A stretch of DNA of 64,000 nucleotides from Sepiola atlantica (GCA_963556195.1 OY744519.1:31504908-31568907); one strand, 5' to 3'; shown: positions 1-11,624, counted from the stretch's first letter. The notes: a model not told the origin generated them from the sequence alone. Numbers and translations: made by a program.

Positions 1-560
1 TTTTCATTTTTTTTGTTTGTTTTCAAGATTATAAAAAAAATTCTTACACTAATGATGACGCGTTCATGTATGAAAGGGAAATATGATTACATAGCATTTT
101 ATATTTTCTCCGAAACTCTTATCATAAAAATATCATGAAATATTTTTTGTAATTATATTATTTTTTGTAAAAGTATTGATTATACAATGTTTTATTCAAT
201 GATAACATTGCCAATTCAAGAAATTAATTTTTCTTCGAGTTATAGTGATTTTATTAACACGGAATTTAAGGGACCTTTTTCGTAACATATATAAAATAAT
301 TAAAAATATATATTTTAAACATTTCCAGTGCTTTATTTTCATAAATGTTTTTTTTTAATTTATACAATTTTTTTATTAATACATAAAAATATAACTAGTA
401 ACGGTGTATTTTGTTTTAAAAAATAATAAATTTTCCCTAAGATTTAAAACAAAATAATGGTTTCATTATATTGCGTGATCGTTAATTAATAAATACTGAA
501 AATTTCATTAAAAATGGTTGATTTCCTAGTTTGTGGTGAATCGGCCATTGATTTTGCACG
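1..560. other. AT-rich DNA, nothing recognised
   Basis: A/T-rich sequence with homopolymer runs. I see no coding signal, no known repeat and no clear inverted repeat. Confidence 0.5.
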
Positions 561-566
561 TACCTA

Positions 567-859
567 ATATATACATATATACACACATATATATATACAT
601 ATATATATATACACACATATATATATACATATATATACATATATATGCATATCTATACATATATATACACACATATATATATACATATATATATGCATAT
701 CTATATGCATATATATACATATATATATTACATACATACATATACATATACATATATCTATATATGCATATATGTATATATATATATTTATATACATATA
801 CACACACATATATATACATATATATATACATATATATATACATATATATAAGCATATAC

Positions 860-906
<47 letters not shown>

Positions 907-913
907 CATATAC

Positions 914-1000
<87 letters not shown>
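567..1000. repeat. Compound (TA)n / TATACA microsatellite
   Basis: Alternating TA with interspersed TATACA and ACACAC units, becoming pure TA at the right end. Both strands stay open in several frames giving Tyr-Ile repeats; these are composition artefacts. Confidence 0.95.
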
Positions 1001-1002
<2 letters not shown>

Positions 1003-1450
1003 TAATTCAATGGTGTTTAACTCAGTATAATTGCACACGATAACCGTTTCGGTTAGTAAGGGAAAATGTCTACACTTTAACAATTTTCTTAGCCGGATTA
1101 TACGTATTTACAAAGACAAGACTAAGCAAAAAAATATATATCCGTTGGAAGGAAAACAACGAAAAGACATGCTCGTCCGAATTAAGTAATCGATATGTGC
1201 GACGGATAGCCATTTGGTTCTGACTTTTAAAATCCTTCAACATAACTATATATATAACAAGTCGCTATTTTACACAGAGGTATTGTAAGATTAAACGTTT
1301 CCACGCGGTATTCGTGTGTGAATAAACATATTAACGTCATTTTTGTTGTAATTTCATACCGAAAAACGATGCCTATTATAAACGATTCATTGTCTTACGA
1401 TCATTTAGCATTGTTCAATTTCAACGTACTCTGTCGCGGTCGCTATTTTA
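1001..1450. other. No recognised feature
   Basis: Unique-looking AT-rich sequence between the TA array and a LINE tail. A short GAAACGGTTAT on the reverse strand near 1045 resembles part of a hammerhead 3' half, but there is no CUGANGA partner. Confidence 0.4.
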
Positions 1451-1453
1451 CTG

Positions 1454-1698
1454 TTGGCTTTGACCTTGGTTGGTTGTTCCAGTTTACGACATGTTAACTG
1501 CCATTGGGTCGTTTTACGCCGAAACCGTACATATGTTTTTTTTTACACAGAAGAGATGTTGCTAGCCGATCTCTATTGTATCGTTACGTTCATGGTAGGT
1601 ACCCGACTAGACTCCAATCCCTGCACCCAGTCTTTTGTAAAATATTCTTAGCAAGAACCTGTCTGGCTACAACCACAGCAAAAAACTTTTTCTCCACC

Positions 1699-1765
<67 letters not shown>

Positions 1766-1915
1766 CCAAAAACCAAACGGAGTTTTTTTCTTAGAACATC
1801 GCATCTGTAGAACAAAATACCACGAGTCTACTTACCAACCGATTACAGCAGTGTCATCTTCAAGTCTAATGTAAACAAATACTTGTCGAGCCGTCATCTT
1901 GGAAAATTAAGTCCT
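1454..1915 (+). pseudogene. LINE ORF2 C-terminal tail, decayed
   Basis: Translation of shifting frames gives the tail found in several other places here: HRRDVASRSLLYRY, then after a (CT)n run (about 1702-1762) SRTSHLWNKIPRV and FKSNVNKYLSS. The same order (RRDVASL..YRY, FFPRT..LWNSLP, FK..NVNK) appears near 6.7, 17.8, 40.7 and 41.5 kb. This is the region after the reverse transcriptase in Jockey-superfamily non-LTR retrotransposons. The copy is 5'-truncated, frameshifted and interrupted by the microsatellite. Family assignment is from motif order only. Confidence 0.7.
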
Positions 1916-1985
1916 CTTAAGTAATCTTCTGGCCAATCCCCCCACAGTTTGTTTCCAAACGTTTTGTGGCGGTGATCATCGTCTA

Positions 1986-2240
1986 ACTTTTTGTGTATGG
2001 AAATCGCTCCAGACAAGACATGAAGCCACTTGATGTAAGGAGCTAAAAAATATTACTTCAAAGTCAAAAATTAGCCAATGATAAGTGTAGATGGATTGAT
2101 TCCGATCCAGAAAACAGCAATTCTTCCCCTTTTTTCAGAAACATCGCGCATGGAATGTGAGAACTAAAGGACAAAATAAGGGAAGCGGGAGTTACGAAGT
2201 TGCCGAAAGTAATCTCAATGTCCACTGGCTATTCTCCTAA
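1986..2240 (+). repeat. Interspersed repeat R, copy 1
   Basis: About 250 bp shared with 44585-44830 and 59745-60000, both inverted relative to this one; part also recurs at 41262-41310. Shared landmarks are ATGGAAATCGCTCCAGACAA, AAGGAGCTAA, GAAAACAGCAATT and AAAGGACAAAATAAGGG. No coding potential is evident. It may be a SINE or an old non-autonomous element. Confidence 0.7.
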
Positions 2241-2255
2241 CAATTATTTTAAACT

Positions 2256-2288
2256 GTTATCCTCGAGTGACCACTGGACCTTGATAAG
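2256..2288 (+). repeat. LINE 3' terminal hairpin
   Basis: TTATCCTCGAGTG followed by CTTGATAAG, a 33-nt motif with imperfect terminal complementarity. Copies lie at 6373-6405, 11157-11189, 17530-17562 (reverse strand) and 59649-59681 (forward), each beside a LINE tail. It is probably the element's 3' end. Confidence 0.65.
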
Positions 2289-2299
2289 CGGTGACCCAT

Positions 2300-3601
2300 C
2301 AGTACAAAACCTACATTGAAATGAATAAAATTCTAGAATTCCTTTCCCTGTTATATATACCATTTTTTTACCATTTGTCCTGGTTTTATTTTTATCGGTT
2401 TTCGCTTATTACTTTTCCACTTAATTCTTCCTTTTTTTGTTTTTTCTTCTTCTTCTTTTCCTTATATTAAGCTAAACTACAAAATTAACCCTAACCTCAC
2501 ATTCAAACATTTTACATAATTTGGAGTCTTACATTTTTAAAATAAATTAATTTATTATTCTCAGATTTTTCCTAAATTTAACATATTTAATTATTTAAAT
2601 ATTACATAGAGCTTGTTTTAGTCATAATTTTAAAACCATAATTGTTTAAATCATTATTTTCTTAAGATTAAATTCATACATTTCTTGAACACTACCTTTT
2701 TATTCTAGTAAATCGTTTTTTCCAAATTTTCTATTTAACATTACTTTAATTTCCAGAACATTTTATATAATAATCTTTATTTTATAATTTTTAATATATA
2801 TTTCCTTTCAAACCATACACTTTTGATTTTCAAGCTTGCCTACCATCTTTGTTTTCATTTATGTATGAACGTATTTTTATATTTATATTATTGTCATTAT
2901 TTTTTTTATATATATTTACATATTTTTTAAATTTTAATTTCATCACGCTAAATACCGCAAACTATATATAAATAGTGTTTTTTGAAGCGATTGTTAAAAA
3001 AAATATTTTCTGAACTCTCAAATATTTAAAATGTTATTCTGGATTCTAACGGATTTTTAATTTTTGAAAATCTGGTTTCGTTCTCGTCCTCTCTTTTTCT
3101 CTGTTTTCTCTTCTTTTTCTTTTTTCTTCATTTTCCGTTTGCTGTTCTTTATTTTAACCCAACTGCTTAACAAATCACACCATATTTTACCCGCATGCTA
3201 AGAAAGTTTTACTCGTGGCATTATGTTTCTACAAATATCCGGACTTTTTACAGACTTTTGACTTTTGAATCGTTTCTGAATTTTATTGAAATGCATCACC
3301 TTTCACTACATAATACCGAACTCTAATTAGATTTTTCAAAAACTGCAATGATACTTTCTGCTCATTATTAAAACTTTTTTAAAACTATTTTTGCTTTAAG
3401 CATATCTTAAAATTTTGTTGCAATTTTTCAAATTAACACGTATCAATAATTAGAAATGCATCGTTTTCTTTCTTCTAAGGATAAGAGTAATTTTTTTAAA
3501 TATCCATAGATTAATGGTCATTTTACTATATTCCCTGTTTAAACACCTGATGATTATAATGAACTTGTAAAATATGCAACTTTAGTTTTTTGATCATTTC
3601 A

Positions 3602-3606
<5 letters not shown>
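2300..3606. other. AT-rich, pyrimidine-biased stretch
   Basis: Long T-rich and CTT-rich runs with no open frame of note and no repeat family I recognise. Confidence 0.45.
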
Positions 3607-3609
<3 letters not shown>

Positions 3610-3640
<31 letters not shown>

Positions 3641-3874
3641 TAAATATATACATATATACAGTAAATATATACATATATACAGTAAATATATACATATATA
3701 CAGTATATATATATACATATATACAGTATATATATACATATATATACAGTATGTATACATACATATATTTAGAGTATATATATACATATATATATATACA
3801 GTATATATACATATATATATATACATACATATATATAGTTTATATATATATATCAATACATACATATATATACA

Positions 3875-3911
<37 letters not shown>

Positions 3912-4108
3912 CATACATATATATACAGTATATATATACATATATATACAGTATATATATGTACATATATATACAGTATATATACATATATATATATATA
4001 TATATACAGTATATATATATAGAGTATACACAGTATATATACATATATACACAGTATATATATACATATATATACAGTATACACAGTATATATATACATA
4101 TATATACA

Positions 4109-4170
<62 letters not shown>

Positions 4171-4200
4171 TATATATACATACAGTATATATATATGCAT

Positions 4201-4258
<58 letters not shown>
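3610..4258. repeat. (TA)n / TATACAG minisatellite
   Basis: About 650 bp of TA tracts punctuated by ACAGTATATATACATAT-type units, ending in pure (TA)n. The long Tyr-Ile frames on both strands are artefacts. Confidence 0.95.
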
Positions 4259-4260
<2 letters not shown>

Positions 4261-4554
4261 CAGTTTCTATGTGTTTAACCTGGCTAGTTTCTCTGTCTTC
4301 CTCCCTCTAATCGCCTTTACCACCTCCGCCTACTGGCTCCCCTATACTAGCTCAGTAGGTGTGAAAATGAAAAAGAACAAGAAAATAAATAAAAGATATA
4401 AAAAAAGAATAAGAAATAAAGAAGAATGTGTCACCTAGTTGTAAAATCACATTTTAATGTCGCTAAAAGTATTCTTATATGGTCCAATCGGATCATCTTT
4501 TCCTTTTCCCATGTGTGTGCCTTTCAAAATAAAATTGTTTCCAAATCTTCACTT

Positions 4555-4690
4555 TTTCTTAAGACGTTCGTATTAACGAACGTCTTCAGAAAAATACGAA
4601 CGAAACCGGTCAAATCGTGTTTGTTTTTCTCCTGTATTTCAAACATGTTTTCCGTTTGTCTCTTTTTTTTTCACACATTTTGTCTACCAT
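4555..4690 (+). repeat. Repeat P, with GAAACCGGTC signature
   Basis: Matches the reverse complement of 9735-9845: GAACGAAACCGGT, then CCTGTATTT and CCGTTTGTCT. GAAA-CCGG-UC fits the 3' half of a hammerhead with a one-pair helix III, but the CUGANGA half is scrambled here. An inverted GACGTTCG/CGAACGTC pair sits upstream. Confidence 0.5.
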
Positions 4691-4795
4691 GGCATTTCAT
4701 TTTCATGACTTATCGTTTACATTACCCTATATATACTGTATATATATAAATATTTATTTAATATTAGAGTGTTTTTCATATTATCATTATTATAA

Positions 4796-4824
4796 GTAGT
4801 AGTAGTAGTAGTAGTAGTAGCAGC

Positions 4825-4875
<51 letters not shown>
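4796..4875. repeat. (AGT)n microsatellite
   Basis: Near-perfect AGT triplet array with one CAGCAG interruption. Confidence 0.95.
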
Positions 4876-4939
4876 TAATACGATCTATAAACACTTGTTG
4901 GAATTTCTGAACCCATATAAACATTTTAATAGAAATGCA

Positions 4940-5051
4940 CGAGGCTCGAGGCTCGAAACGCGTTACAAAATCACAAAATTATAAAATTATGAAATAATAA
5001 AATAACAAACAATTGTTGAAAAAAGTTTTTTTACAAATGTTGGTAGCCTCA

Positions 5052-5119
<68 letters not shown>
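4940..5119 (+). repeat. Decayed hammerhead-like half plus (TA)n
   Basis: GAAACGCGTTA at about 4959 has the GAAA-N4-UU spacing of a compact hammerhead 3' half, preceded by CTCGAGGCTC. No intact CUGANGA is visible. A (TA)n array follows at 5054-5119, on the 3' side as at the better candidates. The same GAAACGCGTTAC string recurs near 13398. Confidence 0.35.
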
Positions 5120-5121
<2 letters not shown>

Positions 5122-5296
5122 TTTGAAAATTCACCCCGGGGATGAAACGCGGGAGCCTTTGTGCAGCTTATTTGCCATAAATATATTTTCATAGCTTACT
5201 ACCTAGCTCTACTTACGTATCGAGCACTGTTGAAGTAAATACTTAAAATTGATACATAAAAAATCTCCTTAGAAAATTTTATGTGGATAAATGAAA

Positions 5297-5302
<6 letters not shown>

Positions 5303-5368
<66 letters not shown>
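5303..5368. repeat. (TA)n array
   Basis: Pure TA. A decayed hammerhead-like unit starts right of it, reading towards it. Confidence 0.95.
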
Positions 5369-5372
<4 letters not shown>

Positions 5373-5420
5373 CATCCACAGACAAACTGATACGGTATAT
5401 CACAGCTCTTCAGTGCAGCT
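5373..5420 (-). ncRNA. Decayed hammerhead-like motif
   Basis: The reverse strand has CTGAAGA (5407-5413) and GTC then TGTGGAT (5375-5383), matching the layout at 39762 and 63951. The GAAA box is missing, so it should be inactive. Confidence 0.35.
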
Positions 5421-5580
5421 AAACTTTCACTCACAACGATAAGATAAAACAGACAGTGTGTGTGCGACCTTACCTAAAACAATTGAAAAAATTCGATTGT
5501 GTACAATTTAGAATGAGGCTTGCGAATCAATAGAAATACATTAAAATGTTATTGATAAAAAAGAATAAATTAGGTCACAC

Positions 5581-5583
<3 letters not shown>

Positions 5584-5654
<71 letters not shown>
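5584..5654. repeat. (TA)n array
   Basis: Pure TA tract. The 280 bp to its right hold nothing I recognise. Confidence 0.95.
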
Positions 5655-5658
<4 letters not shown>

Positions 5659-5939
5659 TAATATTCCCAACAGATGGGAATGCATAATATAAATAGATTG
5701 AACGAACGAAAATAATTTTTTTTTAAGTGCTACAACAAAAATTAAGCTATCTTTGAATATTCGCATTTCGTTTATTACGAAAATTGATTCTTAAGCACTT
5801 TCTTCGTTTGTCTCTGTGCCCGGAATTTGAATCATGGCCGCCAACACCACCAGTGCGGAGAGACGTTTTATCAAGTAACAAAGAAATAAGTTTGGTTATT
5901 CTTGTTTTTGATTTAAAAAAAAAATGACTCAGTAACTGG

Positions 5940-6010
5940 TCACCTCTGAAGATGGAATTTATTCCGAAATATAAGATTAATGTAAAATATATATATATAT
6001 ATATATATAT
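5940..6010 (+). ncRNA. Hammerhead-like motif next to (TA)n
   Basis: CTGAAGA (5945-5951), helix II GGAA-TTTA-TTCC, then GAAA (5966-5969). A short TA tract follows at 5988. I could not pair helix I, so this is probably a decayed copy. Confidence 0.4.
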
Positions 6011-6098
6011 TAATTAATCTCGCATTGTTAATGGCTTACATATCAATTTTATTAACATATCCAACAATGCTTTAAATGGACGACCAACCAATATTACT

Positions 6099-6100
<2 letters not shown>

Positions 6101-6176
<76 letters not shown>
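6101..6176. repeat. (TA)n(TG)n microsatellite
   Basis: TA array passing directly into TG repeats. Confidence 0.95.
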
Positions 6177-6178
<2 letters not shown>

Positions 6179-6372
6179 TTTAAAGATATATTTGCACTTA
6201 AATGCCTTCCATATTTCTTTGCGTTTCACAGAAAGAGCACCTGTTGCATGTTTCGCTGGATTCAAATGAAAAAATGACTCAAAGGAAAGAAATACGATCC
6301 GCACTGGAGGACAGGATCAGGTCGTTGTATATAAAACACTCCCGTCTTTTTTTGTTTACTTAAAAGTTACTA

Positions 6373-6905
6373 GTTATCAAGGCCTGAAAGCCACTCGAGG
6401 ATAATAATTAATGAGTGTCAGGTGGATGGTGAGACACCACCGTGATGATTAATAGTGATGGTGGAAATTGTGCAGAATTTGATTATTTGTTGCAATTGAA
6501 CTTGAACACGACCATGTTGTAGTCAGCTGGGAAGCCATCCCACGGTAATGTGTTCCACAGTCTGAAAGCACTTGAATAGAAGCCTTGTATATGGAAATTC
6601 CTCCTTAGGCTAGGCACGTCGAGAGAGAAGGGAAATTTTTTTTTCCATTGTGTTAATAAGACGAGTTCTTGCTGTGAATGTCGTACAAGGAGAAACCAAA
6701 GATTGAAACTTAGTCAAATACCTTCCAAATGGAAATAGCGATGGAGTAGAAAGAGACTAGCAACATCTCTTCTGTTAGAAAGAAGTTGTAGGGAAGAGAA
6801 AAGATCATTTTCCACTAGATTACGAAGTCGATTTTTTACTCTGTCAAGGCAGGAAATATTGCTCTGTGCGCCACTTCCCCACATGTGGCAGCTGTATTGC
6901 ATCAG
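6373..6905 (-). pseudogene. LINE copy A: C-terminal tail and 3' UTR
   Basis: Read from 6905 down, the reverse strand gives YSCHMWGSGAQSNIS, LDRVKNRLRNLV, NRRDVASLFLLHRY, then after a frameshift SAFRLWNTLPWDGFPADYN and FKFNCNK, ending in the LINE 3' hairpin at 6373-6405. It is 5'-truncated and joins copy B at about 6905, so the C-terminal region occurs twice in a row. It lies in the Jockey superfamily by motif order. Confidence 0.75.
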
Positions 6906-6955
6906 ACGGGTAGCTCTTGGGAAGAAGCTTATGCAAGTTTCGTTTAGTTTTAGTC

Positions 6956-7002
<47 letters not shown>

Positions 7003-7005
7003 GAA

Positions 7006-7046
<41 letters not shown>

Positions 7047-7097
7047 GAGAGAGACAGAGACAGAGACAGAGACAGAGACAGAGACAGAGACAGAGAC

Positions 7098-7135
<38 letters not shown>

Positions 7136-9632
7136 CGATAGACAGATAGACAGACAGAGACAGAGAGAGGTAGCGGAAGGTTATTGACAGTGGTTGTAGC
7201 TAGACGAGTTTTTGTTGTGAATTTTTTACCATAGATTAAAGCTCAGTCGAGCACCTGCCATGAAAATAACGGTAGAGCAGAGAAAGACTAGCAACGTCTC
7301 TTCCGTGAAAAAGGGGTAGTGAAAATGAGAAAAGGACATCGGCCACTAGATTTCGAAGTGAGTTTTGTACTCTGTCAAGGCGGGAATGGGTGCTCTAAGC
7401 AGCACCTCTTAAGGTGTGACAACAGCACTCCATCTTAGGACGTATTCAGCTTTCATATAGTTAAAGAATTGCGTCACGAGTGAAATAACTTCTGGAGCGG
7501 TAGAAGGATCCAACCATTTTTCCAGCGAACTTGGCAACGGATTTAATGTAAGTCTTCGATTTCAGGTCTGGAGTGAAGGTCAGTCCCAGAAACTTGTAAA
7601 AAAGGGGGGCTTCCTCAAGACGACAACCATTTATTTCAATTGGGGGCAATTGGGGATCAGAGCGTTTGTGGTGAAAAAGGGGAAGCTTGGTTTTAGACGC
7701 ATTAAAAATAACCAGCCACCCCTTCCCCATTGCACCACATGCTTACGGCCGGAAGAGAGAAAATAAGAAAAATATTGGTCATTGCTGCTCTTCGAAGTGT
7801 TGCCATAGATTGTTGTGTCGTCTGCATAAATGTCGACGAATGATCTTAGAATGTGATTTTGGAGATCATTGATGAAGATCAGGAAGAGGATTAGAAATAG
7901 ATCCTTGAGACACACCAGCATTGATACTATCAGTTTCAGACTTCCACTCATACACAGCTACTTTTATGAACCTATCAGGGAGAAAAGATTTGATGGTTGC
8001 GAGGATATTTCCAGATATTCCATAGCTAGAAATCTTGTCGATCTTTATGCCAAACCTATCAAAGGCCTTTGATATGTCAAGAGCTATTGCTCTAGAAACG
8101 AAGATCCTGTGTAATATTACAGTCAGCATATCAGCTGTTAATATCGCAGGACGAACACCATATTGCTTGTCACTGAGTAGGTTATTTTTGCTGATGTGAT
8201 TGACAACTTGACTAGATTTATCACGGCTTCAAGCTATTTACTCGTGACGCACAGGGGATTGATTGGTCTGTATTTAGATGCAGAAGACTGATATCTAGTA
8301 TTTTTAAATACTGGTAAGACTGACGAAGTTTTTCAAGACGTTGGAAAGCACTTCTCCTTTAAGTAACGTTTGAACAGTTTTGTAAGAATAGGAGCTAGTT
8401 CCGGTTGCAGCTTTTCAAGCACTATGATTGGAATGTTTTCATGGACATGGATTAGCTGGCATGAAGGTTCTTGATAAATTCGACAACATTCAGGACAGAT
8501 GTCGCTCAGAGTATTTTTAGTCTTGGGGGAAATTCAAAAGGTAGGCAGTCCTGATCGCAAATGGTGTAGTTTAATGCAAAGTTCTGACGAAATAACCTCA
8601 GGTTTATTGATGATGGTTGGGATAGAGGTCACGCATCTGTTTAGGACCCTGTTTTTTATTCACCCAAACTCGTGGGAACCAAGCCTCTGCTCAGCTACTT
8701 TAGACTTTTCTATAAAAGTGATTGCTGGCAGTCTTGATGTTTCCTGGCTGCTGTTTCTTTCGTTGAAACCAATTGAAATAGTGTATTCTGTGTGCAATGG
8801 CGGCGACATATTCTAGGGTGTACCACGGCTGGCCGTTTGGTTTCTGGTGTAATTTCTTGGAGAGTATGAAGCTCTTTTATATCAACGGTTAACCAATCAG
8901 TTAAGTCGGATGCGATAGAGGACATATTCTTTTAGAAAACATAGAATTCAGGGGTACTTCTGATATGAACGATCTGAGGCTATCCCATAATAATAACAAG
9001 ACCTCTAATGCGATAGAGAAGACATCAGAGGTCGTGTGGCAGTTTTTTTTTTAATCATAATTGAGACAACTGAGTAAGCGTAAGCTCCCAGTGGAGACGG
9101 AACGGTGGATGGGCACAGTTCGGGGCAAGTTGTGAGAAAAAGATCAAGAAGACTTTCAAATTGTCCGTCAGCTTCGGGTACACGGGTAGGTTTGTCAAAA
9201 ATTTGTCTTAGTACATCAGCAAGGGAGAAATCGTGAAAAAAAAACATCATCTCTCTTGTTTAAGTGGACTAGCCATTCAACATTGTGAACATTGAAATCT
9301 CAACAGACGTGAATGTTGGCAGAGATATGAGCAGACAGGATATAGTCAATTTTCTCAGAGATAATCTCAAGATAGTAACTCTGACATTGTGGGGACGCTA
9401 GAAGGCAAATATTAACGCGGTGTTGTGAGTAAGTGCTACTTGGAAACACATAAAGAGTAATTTAGGGTCTTCTTTGGATATTCCCCTGCCCCATCCCTAA
9501 TGTATGTCTATGGCGATCTTGATGGTCAGGTATGGAAACAGTTAGGCCAATGTCAGTTTCTCACACGAAAAACAGGTCGGGTTTGGTCTCCTGTAATTGG
9601 ATGTCAACGTCTGGAAGTGTGGGTGTGTGTGT

Positions 9633-9640
<8 letters not shown>
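6906..9640 (-). pseudogene. LINE copy B: endonuclease plus reverse transcriptase, decayed
   Basis: Most of a non-LTR ORF2 reads on the reverse strand in broken frames. The apurinic-type endonuclease part lies at about 9000-9600 (QETKPDLFFV; DFNVHNVEWL; LLDLFLTTCPELC). The linker is at 8130-9000. The reverse transcriptase spans 7640-8130 with ALDISKAFDRFG, GVSQGS, LIFINDL and the catalytic YADD at about 7817-7828. Then come FNASKTKLPLF, KFLGLTFTPDLKSKTYI (about 7550-7680) and a C-terminal tail at 7185-7440. Jockey/CR1-like elements carry this order. Multiple stops and frameshifts make it inactive. A GACA-rich microsatellite sits inside the tail, and copy A abuts or replaces its 3' end. Confidence 0.85.
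6956..7165. repeat. (GA)n / (GACA)n / (GAGACA)n compound array
   Basis: Three related units alternate. The array lies within the C-terminal tail of LINE copy B. The Arg/Glu/Asp/Thr open frames here are spurious. Confidence 0.95.
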
Positions 9641-9712
<72 letters not shown>

Positions 9713-9734
9713 TGAGAGAGAGAGAGAGAGAGAA
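9616..9734. repeat. (GT)n(GA)n array
   Basis: Long GT run passing into GA. It lies at the 5' edge of LINE copy B, and repeat P begins immediately to its right. Confidence 0.95.
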
Positions 9735-9845
9735 AAGACAAACGGAAAAAACAAATTTAAATACAGGAAAAATCATCAAGAAAACGAGAGATTTTACCGG
9801 TTTCGTTCGGATCAACGACCGTCTTCAGAAAAAGTCAAGATTTTA
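9735..9845 (-). repeat. Repeat P copy with hammerhead-like core
   Basis: Reverse complement of the 4555-4690 repeat. On the reverse strand: CTGAAGA (9822-9828), a weak helix II (CGG/CCG plus unpaired AAC), GAAA (9801-9804), loop CCGG, then UA (cleavage triplet GTA, 9795-9797). Short T/A pairing could form helix I. Its 3' side faces the GA/GT array. Confidence 0.4.
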
Positions 9846-9972
9846 AATTTATTCGATAACGGTAAAAAAAAACGCATTTAAGCTTTAATTTGACAGCCTA
9901 TTTTTATTTCTCTTAAAGGCCCAGCCGTAAAGAAGGCTATCAAATAATATTGAAATAAATATTTTATAATAA

Positions 9973-10024
9973 TTATCCACATACATATATGTTTCATCCT
10001 TTCAGGGAATCGTCAGTGTGTATA
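9973..10024 (-). ncRNA. Hammerhead ribozyme candidate, family B
   Basis: Reverse strand: helix I CACA/TGTG, CTGACGA (10010-10016), helix II TTCC..GGAT, GAAA (9992-9995), palindromic helix III ACATATATGT and cleavage triplet GTA (9982-9984). All invariant core residues look intact. It is one of the few whose 3' side does not face a TA array; the TA array is on its 5' side. Confidence 0.6.
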
Positions 10025-10088
10025 TAACTGTTCTGCCGATCGTACAGTTCGACTACCAGACACACACATACACAGACACATATACATA

Positions 10089-10092
<4 letters not shown>

Positions 10093-10166
<74 letters not shown>
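10093..10166. repeat. (TA)n array
   Basis: Pure TA, preceded by a short ACACA stretch. Confidence 0.95.
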
Positions 10167-10167
<1 letters not shown>

Positions 10168-10261
10168 CATTGTTAATTGAATATTTGTTTGTAAAGGAAG
10201 ACACAGTGTCGAGATCTGGTTTTACTTACATTATAACATGCATTTATCATTTTCCCAATAG

Positions 10262-10303
10262 AGAGAAGAACAAATGTATCAATTTCAATTAGTCATCAGC
10301 TCA
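10262..10303 (-). ncRNA. Decayed hammerhead-like motif
   Basis: Reverse strand CTGATGA (10293-10299), then GATA where GAAA is expected (10277-10280), a helix III-like ACATTTGT and a GTT triplet. Its 3' side faces the TA array about 100 nt away. Confidence 0.35.
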
Positions 10304-11150
10304 ACCCTAAAATGAGTTTGAAGGAAGGAAAAATAACAATACATAGAATTTTAAAAATAAAATACAGCAACACAAAAAGATGACGTATTCAATTATGGCC
10401 TTTGCCATCCGCGGTAAGTATCTTGCAGGTGAATTAATAATGACCCCACCTTCTTACAGGCAACGTTTCTTTCATTGAATAAAATTAGGGCCCAGGGGTC
10501 AATTCCGTGTGTCAGTGTTGAGGTTACGAGTGTAGGAGTGTCGACGAAATTTAAGTCATTTTTAACCTATTCGTTGGGTGTGTGATTAGCTTAATGAGTA
10601 CCGTCGTGAAGTATGGATGTAACATAGGGGAGATAATGTCCGGGTGTGGGTCCCCTAGTGTAATACAGTGTGGGTGTTCTTTGATACTAGATCGTAAAAA
10701 TATCTTTGGCCGGCGTCTTGTTTGAAGTCTTGTTTTGTTGACACGTCGTAAGTTGTTGGTCAATGACATCTCTCAGGTTCTTATTTTCTTGTAGCTATAT
10801 TAATGGGAGGAATAAAATCGACAAATACCGCCATTATTTGTTTCTGGGGGTTTGTTTACTTTTATGTTCAGTAATTCATAGCAATGTATATCATGATGAG
10901 CTGCAATATTCCGACCTATCCTGTAGGGGTTGTGTACCTCGAAAAAGACGTCTGCTCACTTTGATGTCATACACCCAAAAAGGCAGAATCGATCTCATTT
11001 CTTAGCTACGCACTTCCTCCCAGGACGTCAACGTAACTATTACTCTAGTCTGTTACTTTCTAATGGAATTTTCCACTACCCTAACCTTATGCTTACTCTA
11101 GCCTTATGTTGAAGACTACGAATAATTTTATGTCACTAGTCAAAATTAGT
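10304..11150. other. No recognised feature
   Basis: Mixed-composition DNA. Open frames of 60-80 codons on both strands lack motifs and I do not trust them. Confidence 0.4.
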
Positions 11151-11156
11151 CACCAC

Positions 11157-11330
11157 TTATCAAGGCCCATAAGCCACTCGAGGATAAGGGTTAATTAATT
11201 TGTCAAGTGGGCAGTGAAACAACAACGTAAAGATTGGTAACAATGGTTGAGACTGGCCAGAAATTAGATTATTCAAGAGGTCGGCTAAGACTTTAATAAT
11301 ATCTAACATAGAACATTTAAGATTCTAATA
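11157..11330 (-). repeat. LINE 3' UTR fragment
   Basis: Begins with the conserved LINE 3' hairpin (11157-11189) and continues with sequence resembling the 3' UTR at 6400-6500 and 17560-17700 (CAGTGAAACAACAACG, GGTTGAGACTGG). Confidence 0.6.
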
Positions 11331-11349
11331 AGACCGGTTTTAACTTTAT

Positions 11350-11490
11350 TTTTATACATCCGCCCCTAATTTTGATACATGCTATCGGAGTTCAAATCCT
11401 GTCAGATCTATTTTAGTCATTTACGCACTAATACGTTTGGGAAATATATGACCCCACAATTTATCCCAGCTATGCTGTCCTGGTGCAGTA
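11350..11490 (+). repeat. Possible tRNA-related SINE piece
   Basis: GTTCAAATCCTG at about 11389 resembles a pol III B box. The following ATCTATT..TTACG(C/T)ACTAATAC.TTTGG is shared with 19075-19130. I cannot find a convincing A box. Confidence 0.35.
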
Positions 11491-11624
11491 CTCACCCTGG
11501 ACGAGTTCAGCCGGCTTCACTCAACAGAGGAAATTTCTAGGGAATATAAAATTCACAAGCGATCCACAGTCGAATGTGTATTTTAACGACGTTAGTTTTT
11601 GCAGATGAGGTGTGGCCGTCCTCC

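Noticed and set aside
526..1083. Long Tyr-Ile open frames on both strands
   Set aside because: Direct translation of (TA)n and TATACA repeats; the same appears at every TA array (3.6-4.3, 33.3, 47.8 kb and others).
6859..7149. Arg-Glu-Asp-Thr rich open frames
   Set aside because: Translation of GACA/GAGACA repeats inside a LINE tail.
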